From positions 1-58,162 of IMG/VR virus record IMGVR_UViG_3300015076_000001: a stretch of DNA of 58,162 nucleotides; one strand, written 5' to 3'. Every line of letters begins with the position of its first letter. Position 1 is the first letter of the stretch. The translations under genes were made by a program, and so were the position numbers. The stretch comes from a virus. Positions 53,760 through 58,162 of this stretch are shown here, piece by piece. Below the pieces are notes generated by a model. It was not told the DNA's origin and did not search any database. It saw only the letters and a program-made list of their open reading frames with translations.

Positions 53760-54109
53760 CGGGGAAGCTCCGCCGCACGACGGTCAAGGTAGGGCCGGGT
53801 GCGGGGGACCGGGTCCGGACACTCACCGGATGACCGGTTCGCAGCCAGGTGCCGGACACGTTCCCGTTCCAGTTCGGCCGCGTGCACGGCGTCCAGGGCC
53901 GCGGTCAGCCGGTCCCGGTCGCGGCGAACCTCCTCTAACTGGGCGGCCCACAACTGTTCGGCCCGACCGAACGCGCGGATGCGTTCGTGTAGTTCGAGGA
54001 TGTAGAGCCGGACGGCTTCCACGTGCGGCACCCGGACGGGGCGGATGGCAGGCCCGGCGAGGAGTTCCAGGTGATGTTCGAGTTGGCGGACGGCGAGCTC
54101 ATCAGACAC
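53756..54109 (-). CDS. coiled-coil protein
   Basis: 117 aa from GTG at 54109, about 9 bases after GGAGGAG. SDELAVRQLEHHLELLAGPAIRPVRVPHVEAVRLYILELHERIRAFGRAEQLWAAQLEEVRRDRDRLTAALDAVHAAELERERVRHL, long helices. Not recognised. Confidence 0.62.
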   Translation of the reverse strand: MSDELAVRQLEHHLELLAGPAIRPVRVPHVEAVRLYILELHERIRAFGRAEQLWAAQLEEVRRDRDRLTAALDAVHAAELERERVRHLAANRSSGECPDPVPRTRPYLDRRAAELPR

Positions 54110-54251
54110 GGGCAAGCTCCTCCTTCCACAACGCGAAGTGCTCGGCCTCGGTCAAGACCTGGTCCGCGTGGCCGATGACGGCGCCCACAACCCGGCCGAT
54201 GACGGCGGCGATAACGAGCCATCCGGCGCCGATCCATACGAGCACGGTCAC
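54102..54251 (-). CDS. 49-aa membrane protein
   Basis: GTG at 54251 in a GTGA overlap. A single membrane helix (VTVLVWIGAGWLVIAAVIGRVVGAVIG) then an amphipathic tail (HADQVLTEAEHFALWKEELARV). Function unknown. Confidence 0.6.
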   Translation of the reverse strand: MTVLVWIGAGWLVIAAVIGRVVGAVIGHADQVLTEAEHFALWKEELARV

Positions 54252-54430
54252 AGCCACGCTCCTTGAAGGCCGGCCAGGATGATGCGGGTGAACAGGTCAG
54301 GGCCAACGGCGTTGCGGTGCGCCGGCATGCGGGTCAGGGTGGCCGGGCCGCGCAAGGGGAGGGCGCGGTGGCGGGGCAGGCGGGCTTTACGGTGTCGTCC
54401 GCTGCGGGGTCTAGGCTGCGGGAGACTCAT
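54248..54430 (-). CDS. small basic protein
   Basis: 60 aa, ATG at 54430. SLPQPRPRSGRHRKARLPRHRALPLRGPATLTRMPAHRNAVGPDLFTRIILAGLQGAWL; Arg-rich. May bind nucleic acid. First gene after the terminator at 54462-54501. Confidence 0.55.
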   Translation of the reverse strand: MSLPQPRPRSGRHRKARLPRHRALPLRGPATLTRMPAHRNAVGPDLFTRIILAGLQGAWL

Positions 54431-54461
54431 GATTCGGGCAGGCCGCCTTTCCGTGGGTTAC

Positions 54462-54501
54462 TGATGCGGGGCTCTCTGTGATGTCGGGGGGTCCCGCATC
54501 A
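54462..54501 (-). terminator. hairpin terminator downstream of the HTH gene pair
   Basis: Arms TGATGCGGG / CCCGCATCA separated by 22 bases, placed after the stop at 54516 and before the ATG at 54430. It likely limits read-through from the regulatory genes. Confidence 0.6.
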
Positions 54502-54515
54502 CCACGTTCGCACAC

Positions 54516-54686
54516 CTATGCGGCTGCGTTAACTTCTGGCTGCGCGCAGGTGAACACTCTGCGTAACACTTCGATCTGTTCCGGGGTGGGGTCGGGGGCG
54601 TCGTCGGCGAGAGCTCTGGCGTGGGCCGCAAGATCAGGACCTAGCGCGGCCGCGGACTCGGCGACGGTCGGGAGCCGGGTGTTCAT
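54516..54686 (-). CDS. small helical protein downstream of Cro-like gene
   Basis: 56 aa from ATG at 54686, overlapping the upstream stop. NTRLPTVAESAAALGPDLAAHARALADDAPDPTPEQIEVLRRVFTCAQPEVNAAA. Not recognised. Confidence 0.58.
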   Translation of the reverse strand: MNTRLPTVAESAAALGPDLAAHARALADDAPDPTPEQIEVLRRVFTCAQPEVNAAA

Positions 54687-54985
54687 GCGGCGCGGTTTTC
54701 GGTGCGCGATTCGGCGGCTGCGCGTTCGGCGCAGACGGGGCAGCCGGCGACGGTGACAAGATCGTCGATGGTGAGCGGGCGCCCGTCGATGAGGATGCCG
54801 AGCCGGTTGGCGGCGGCGACGAACCGGTGAGCCATCTCGACGGAGACGTAGGTGCTGTTGCCGGTGTCGGAGCGGACGACGGTGGAGATGTGGCAGCCGA
54901 CCTCTGTGGCGAAGCGTTTCTGGCTGATCCCCGCTGCTCGGCGGGCGTCGCGCAGCTTCTCGCGGTGGTAGGTGGCGCCGATCAT
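54683..54985 (-). CDS. XRE-type HTH regulator (Cro-like candidate)
   Basis: 100 aa, ATG at 54985. Residues 8-60 are an HTH (REKLRDARRAAGISQKRFATEVGCHISTVVRSDTGNSTYVSVEMAHRFVAAANRLG). The C-terminus has a Cys pair (VAGCPVCAERAAAES). It faces the rightward HTH gene across the box array at 55013-55064, the arrangement of a lytic regulator opposite a repressor. Confidence 0.72.
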   Translation of the reverse strand: MIGATYHREKLRDARRAAGISQKRFATEVGCHISTVVRSDTGNSTYVSVEMAHRFVAAANRLGILIDGRPLTIDDLVTVAGCPVCAERAAAESRTENRAA

Positions 54986-55012
54986 CGGGCGGTCGCCGTC
55001 TCAAGATGATCC

Positions 55013-55064
55013 ATGCGCAAATTAGAGCACACTCTTGCGCATGTTGCGCAGAAGTGTTGCGCAA
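55013..55064. promoter_or_regulatory. operator array of the immunity-like switch
   Basis: Four boxes related to TTGCGCAA: ATGCGCAA (55013-55020), TTGCGCAT (55035-55042), TTGCGCAG (55044-55051) and TTGCGCAA (55057-55064). The array separates the leftward gene at 54985 from the rightward repressor-like gene at 55179. AT-rich TCTAAT between boxes one and two may be the leftward -10. Confidence 0.72.
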
Positions 55065-55166
55065 TAGTGGCGATCATGTGCGCTACCTGCGACTCTGCCT
55101 CCCGTGACGGGGCAAATCGAACGAGTGATCATCGATCCAGGCGCGCTAGGTAAGCAGAGTCCTGCG

Positions 55167-55172
55167 TATTCT
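55167..55172 (+). promoter_or_regulatory. -10 box of a leaderless promoter for the repressor-like gene
   Basis: TATTCT lies 6 bases before the GTG at 55179, so transcription would begin at or next to the start codon. No good -35 was seen. Confidence 0.5.
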
Positions 55173-55178
55173 TCCGCC

Positions 55179-55514
55179 GTGAAGTGGACCGCGGAGGAGA
55201 TCCGCAGCCGACGCCGCGCCAAAGACTGGTCGCAAGACGACCTCGCTCAAGCGCTCGGCGTCCACAAGAGGTCGGTCACCAACTGGGAGTCGGGCGCGTC
55301 CAAGCCGCAGGCCGGGAACATCGACGCGCTGGAGCACGCGCTCGGGGACGCGCCGGTCCCGGAGGTGACTTTGTCGGGCGCGTCGAACCTGCAATTCGTG
55401 TCCGAGCTTGCGCGAAGACTGGAAGCGGGCGGGCTGGACGACAGCCTCAGATTGCCCGAAGGGGACATCGGGTGGCCGCAACGGAAGTTGACGCGGCGTA
55501 GCCGTAACGCCTGA
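55179..55514 (+). CDS. XRE-type HTH repressor candidate
   Basis: 111 aa from GTG at 55179 (leaderless). Residues 1-58 are a clear XRE domain: VKWTAEEIRSRRRAKDWSQDDLAQALGVHKRSVTNWESGASKPQAGNIDALEHALG. The C-terminal part (NLQFVSELARRLEAGGLDDSLRLPEGDIGWP) may oligomerise. It has no LexA-type peptidase, so induction would need another signal such as the antirepressor. It probably binds the TTGCGCAA boxes and maintains lysogeny. Confidence 0.78.
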   Translation: MKWTAEEIRSRRRAKDWSQDDLAQALGVHKRSVTNWESGASKPQAGNIDALEHALGDAPVPEVTLSGASNLQFVSELARRLEAGGLDDSLRLPEGDIGWPQRKLTRRSRNA

Positions 55515-55794
55515 ACAACCCCTACGTGACATGGGTCACAGCCCGCGTTTCCTGGACAGTTTCGCGCTCGTTGTACATCCGTCCATCACCCGCCGTGCCC
55601 GCCAGACCCGTTCCGCCACCCGCCGCAACGACAATCACCACAAACCAGACAAACAGCATTACCAGGCACCCACATGGGTGAGTAAACAACTCGGCAACAG
55701 GATGAAACGAAACGATGACGGCGATCGACTTTGGTGAGGATGCGCGCCCCAGACCCCCGGCGCCCGATTGACGAGATGCCAGGAGGTACCACCC
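55515..55794. other. intergenic region after the repressor-like gene
   Basis: 280 bases. It holds a short palindrome GTGAC-ATGG-GTCAC (about 55529-55542) and an 18-codon frame (55714-55770) that lacks support. It is less GC-rich than its surroundings in the 55630-55700 stretch. No convincing gene. Confidence 0.4.
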
Positions 55795-56079
55795 GTGCAG
55801 CCCGCTCAAGACCCCGGCGAAGCTCGACACCTCGCGCTCTACCGCACCCTCACCGGACACCTCGCCGCCGCGGGCGTCACCATCGAACACGCCGACCTCC
55901 CCGACGAGATCGCCCACTGGACCGCAGCCACCAAAACACTGACCCTGCACAACAGCGAAGGCCTCGCCGAGCACGTCGAGATCCTCGGCGACTTCATCAA
56001 CATGATCTCGCTTGATCAGCCCTCCCGTCTCGGCGCCCGCCCACTCCCCCCGCGGCGACACCTCCACGTCGTCGACTAG
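55795..56079 (+). CDS. small hypothetical protein
   Basis: 94 aa from GTG at 55795, AGGAGG 8 bases upstream. RHLALYRTLTGHLAAAGVTIEHADLPDEIAHWTAATKTLTLHNSEGLAEHVEILGDFINMI is an alpha/beta domain. Its TAG is palindromic with the integrase stop (CTAG), so the two genes meet tail to tail. Position between repressor and integrase suggests a lysogeny role; not recognised. Confidence 0.65.
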   Translation: MQPAQDPGEARHLALYRTLTGHLAAAGVTIEHADLPDEIAHWTAATKTLTLHNSEGLAEHVEILGDFINMISLDQPSRLGARPLPPRRHLHVVD

Positions 56080-57548
56080 GCCGCGCCCAGCCACTCCAGC
56101 CGCACCGTGTCCGGGTCAAAACCGCGCACACCTTTGCGCGTCACCGGCAACACTGTGACCGTGCACAAGGCGCGGACCACGATGCGCCGCTGCTCGATCC
56201 CCAAGGTGTCCCACACCGCCGCAGCGTCCGCACCCGCCATCTCCAGCACCGCCGTAGGAAGCACCGGCAACGGGGCGATCTCAGCCTCCAGTTCGGCAAT
56301 CCGGGACGAGATGCGGGTCGCGATACGGACGAACGTGGCCGCCGGCACCCCCGACGGGGTACCGGCCAATGCCTCATACTCGGCCAACTCGGCACGGGCA
56401 TCCGTCAACTCTTGAGCGGCCACCTCCATCCGCCCCGATGGTTTCACCGGCGCAGTGAAAGCCGCAGCCCAATCCGGGCGGGACAGCCGTTCCACGACGG
56501 CCAGGGCGACGAAGGCGTCAAGCGGTGGGGCCGCGCGGGAAACATGCCCGGTACCGGTGCCGTTGAGTCCGTTGCAGCTATAGGAGGGGCGGCCACGGTT
56601 GGAGTAGTGCCGCAACCATCCGCCGCACACCGCGCACTTGCCGATCCCCGACAACAGATGGCAGGCAGCGGTGCCGCGCTGGGTTCGCCGCCGCGGATCG
56701 TTGATGATCCGCAGCACCGCCTCATAATCGACCACCGAAACCAGCGGCTCCCACGCGATGCTGTGCCGCACGCCGCGATGGACCCGCCAGCCCGCCATCG
56801 TGGGCGAGCCCAGCAGCTTCCGCAGCTTCGGGTTGTTCCAACCGCCCCGCTGCACCCCAACGCGCTTAAGACGCCTGTCCCGAACCATCTGCGGGGTTGG
56901 CACCCCGCGCCGGTTGAGGTCCACCGAGATGCCGTGCAAGCTCTCTCCCGCCAAGACACGGGCGACTACCTCTTGCACGATTGGAGCTGTCTCCTCGTCC
57001 GGCACCTGCCGGGCGGGCTCTCCCGACGCGGGGTCGTACTCGCGGCGGAACCCGTAAGGGATTGACCCCCAAGCGCGCCCCTGCTCAGCAGCGGAGTCCG
57101 TGGCCCGCTTCACCCTCTCGGAGATCATGGCCGACTCACGGACAGCCATCGCCATGCCCAAGTCAAGGAGGAAACCGTCATCCGGCCGGCGGACGTCATG
57201 GTCTTTCCCGTTGACGGAGATCAGCACCCCGGAGCGGGCACAGGCCTTCATCAGGGCCGCCCACACCTCGCGGTCACGGGACGCCCGGGACACTTCCCAC
57301 ACCCACAGGATGTCCAACTTCTTAGCGGCGATGTCAGCCATGACCCGCTGCCAGTCAGGCCGTTGTTTGCGGGTGTCGTAGGCCGAGATGCCATCGTCGC
57401 GATACTCACCGACGATGTGATGCTGTTGCTGGTTTGCCCAGCGGCGGCCAACGCCGAGCTGGGAGTCGACTGATCTACCTTCCCGGGTGTCGATGGAAAC
57501 GCGGCCGTAGATGCCGGCGCGTTGACTGGGCTTGGCCACTGCTGACAC
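56076..57548 (-). CDS. int: large serine integrase
   Basis: 490 aa, GTG at 57548. Catalytic resolvase domain at 8-155 (AGIYGRVSIDTREGRSVDSQ with Ser18; WVWEVSRASRDREVW; GFLLDLGMAMAVRESAMISERVKRA). Recombinase domain at 160-300 (IPYGFRREYDPASGEPARQVPDEETAPIVQEVVARVLAGESLHGI, LLGSPTMAGWRVHRG). Zinc ribbon near 312-335 (CAVCGGWLRHYSNRGRPSYSC). A coiled-coil segment lies near 380-435 and a C-terminal part follows. It recombines attP with attB without host factors. attP is expected close to the gene; it was not identified. Confidence 0.95.
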   Translation of the reverse strand: MSAVAKPSQRAGIYGRVSIDTREGRSVDSQLGVGRRWANQQQHHIVGEYRDDGISAYDTRKQRPDWQRVMADIAAKKLDILWVWEVSRASRDREVWAALMKACARSGVLISVNGKDHDVRRPDDGFLLDLGMAMAVRESAMISERVKRATDSAAEQGRAWGSIPYGFRREYDPASGEPARQVPDEETAPIVQEVVARVLAGESLHGISVDLNRRGVPTPQMVRDRRLKRVGVQRGGWNNPKLRKLLGSPTMAGWRVHRGVRHSIAWEPLVSVVDYEAVLRIINDPRRRTQRGTAACHLLSGIGKCAVCGGWLRHYSNRGRPSYSCNGLNGTGTGHVSRAAPPLDAFVALAVVERLSRPDWAAAFTAPVKPSGRMEVAAQELTDARAELAEYEALAGTPSGVPAATFVRIATRISSRIAELEAEIAPLPVLPTAVLEMAGADAAAVWDTLGIEQRRIVVRALCTVTVLPVTRKGVRGFDPDTVRLEWLGAA

Positions 57549-57687
57549 AAGTCGCTAAGCTAGCATCCTTCGAACTAACTTGCCGCTAGGGGTATGTGTC
57601 GTTTTGGCTGGTCAACATAGGTATCGGCGTGCGGGGAAGCCTGCCATCCCTGCGGCGGTCCGCGACTGTCCGCCTGCCGCAAAGGAC
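57549..57687. other. region between integrase and GIY-YIG gene
   Basis: About 140 bases between divergent genes. It contains GCTAGC near 57560 and AT-rich TATGTGTCGTTTTGG. It is a likely place for integrase and rightward promoters and possibly attP, but nothing specific can be assigned. Confidence 0.35.
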
Positions 57688-58092
57688 ATGGACTGGCTGT
57701 ACGCGTACTACGACCGTGACGGCGTCCTGCTCTACGTTGGGCTTGCGTTCAACCCTGGCCAGCGGGCGGAGGGCCACCGACGCTCAAGCAGGTGGTGGCG
57801 CTTCGTGGCCTCTGTGCAAGTCGGGCTGATCCCAGCGGATAAAGCGCGCCACATCGAGCGCCGCTTCATCTCCATTGACAAGCCACTGTTCAACGTGCAG
57901 AACGCCCACTACAGCCCGCTACCGACAGTGCTGTACGCCGCCCGACGCGAAGCGTGGGACATCGTGGATGACACTCTCGACGCGATGAGTCACGGTGACG
58001 GCGACATCGGGGAACTGGTCCGGGAGACGCTCGGCGACCTCGTGTCAGGGACGCGGTACTACCCGCCCGCATCCCGGCGCGAAGCGGCATGA
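57688..58092 (+). CDS. GIY-YIG-like nuclease domain protein
   Basis: 134 aa from ATG at 57688; upstream TTG codons (57580, 57604) could extend it. DWLYAYYDRDGVLLYVGLAFNPGQRAEGHRRSSRWWRFV matches the GIY-YIG core (LYAYYD as the first strand, LLYVG as the second, then the Arg and His helix), followed by ARHIERRFISIDKPLFNVQN with the late Glu and Asn. It may be a homing-type or repair nuclease. Confidence 0.7.
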   Translation: MDWLYAYYDRDGVLLYVGLAFNPGQRAEGHRRSSRWWRFVASVQVGLIPADKARHIERRFISIDKPLFNVQNAHYSPLPTVLYAARREAWDIVDDTLDAMSHGDGDIGELVRETLGDLVSGTRYYPPASRREAA

Positions 58093-58162
58093 CCCCCGTC
58101 ATGGCTGAGCTCGCACGGCGGATCGCCGACCGGGACCGGGAGATCCAACACCTGCGCGCGGA
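58089..58162 (+). CDS. start of a truncated gene at the right edge
   Basis: ATG at 58089 overlaps the previous stop (ATGA). 24 codons are visible (MTPVMAELARRIADRDREIQ and on), a charged helix. The rest is outside the window. Confidence 0.55.
   Translation, partial: MTPVMAELARRIADRDREIQHLRA

Noticed and set aside
55531-55737. Rightward frame of 68 codons after the repressor-like gene
   Set aside because: No ribosome site, odd composition and no coupling to neighbours.
55522-56094. Leftward frame of 190 codons with a hydrophobic segment (CLVMLFVWFVVIVVAAGGG)
   Set aside because: It is antisense to the better supported rightward gene at 55795 and overlaps a noncoding stretch; composition is atypical.
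1-58162. CRISPR arrays, insertion sequences and true tRNA or rRNA genes
   Set aside because: No regularly spaced repeats, transposase or standard RNA genes were seen. Mobile elements are limited to homing-type nucleases.

Overview
The window is a GC-rich stretch of a temperate, tailed (siphovirus-like) actinobacteriophage or prophage. Reasons: dense short genes with ATGA/GTGA stop-start overlaps, a large-terminase/portal/HK97-capsid/tail-tube/tape-measure order, a large serine integrase, and actinobacterial signature regulators (WhiB, Lsr2, many GTG/TTG starts and leaderless-looking promoters). The host cannot be named from this sequence; a filamentous actinomycete is likely. No lysin, DNA polymerase, true tRNA gene or CRISPR array is visible. 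The tape measure runs off the left edge, so lysis and further tail genes probably lie beyond it.

Region 1 (1-25.6 kb, almost all leftward) is the virion module. Read right to left in transcription order it holds a staphylococcal-nuclease-like protein, a ParB-methyltransferase fusion, small and large terminase, portal fused to a MuF head protein, an HNH homing endonuclease, ClpP-like prohead protease, major capsid protein, small structural and zinc-ribbon proteins, a head-associated fibre candidate, head-tail connector and neck proteins, a coiled-coil/membrane cassette, a tail fibre, two related tail-tube proteins, a tail assembly chaperone with a -1 frameshift, and the tape measure. Rightward insertions interrupt it: a three-gene cassette at 18.9-19.6 kb and an lsr2 gene at 24.3 kb. 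A papain-fold protease lies at 24.6-25.3 kb.

Region 2 (25.6-30.4 kb) is an RNA-centred block. It encodes a Ro60/TROVE protein. Immediately upstream on the same strand is a 147-nt RNA closed by a 12-bp terminal stem and containing a circularly permuted tRNA-like module (T-arm, then an acceptor-like hairpin, then D-arm). This is the hallmark of a YrlA-type Y RNA and is the most interesting system here. A zinc protein, a second homing endonuclease, a small HTH regulator with a palindromic operator, and an RNase AS-like 3'-5' exonuclease follow.

Region 3 (30.4-46.5 kb, leftward) is the early replication and recombination operon. It starts at a divergent promoter/operator near 46.55 kb and carries an antirepressor, a Sak4-like ATPase, HNH nuclease, MazG, deoxyribosyltransferase, DnaQ-like exonuclease, SSB, replication initiator-like proteins, a resolvase-like nuclease and many tiny Cys-rich proteins. 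A rightward three-gene cassette (37.0-37.8 kb) with its own operator interrupts it and ends in a perfect 14-bp terminator.

Region 4 (46.6-58.2 kb) is the control and accessory region. It has a rightward regulator at the divergent promoter, LuxR-type and WhiB regulators, a hyaluronan-synthase-like membrane glycosyltransferase, many small proteins, a highly structured noncoding element at 53.2-53.3 kb, and an immunity-like switch. In the switch two HTH genes diverge from an array of TTGCGCAA-like boxes, and similar boxes recur near 53.05 and 46.57 kb. The serine integrase follows, then a GIY-YIG-like gene and one truncated gene at the right edge.
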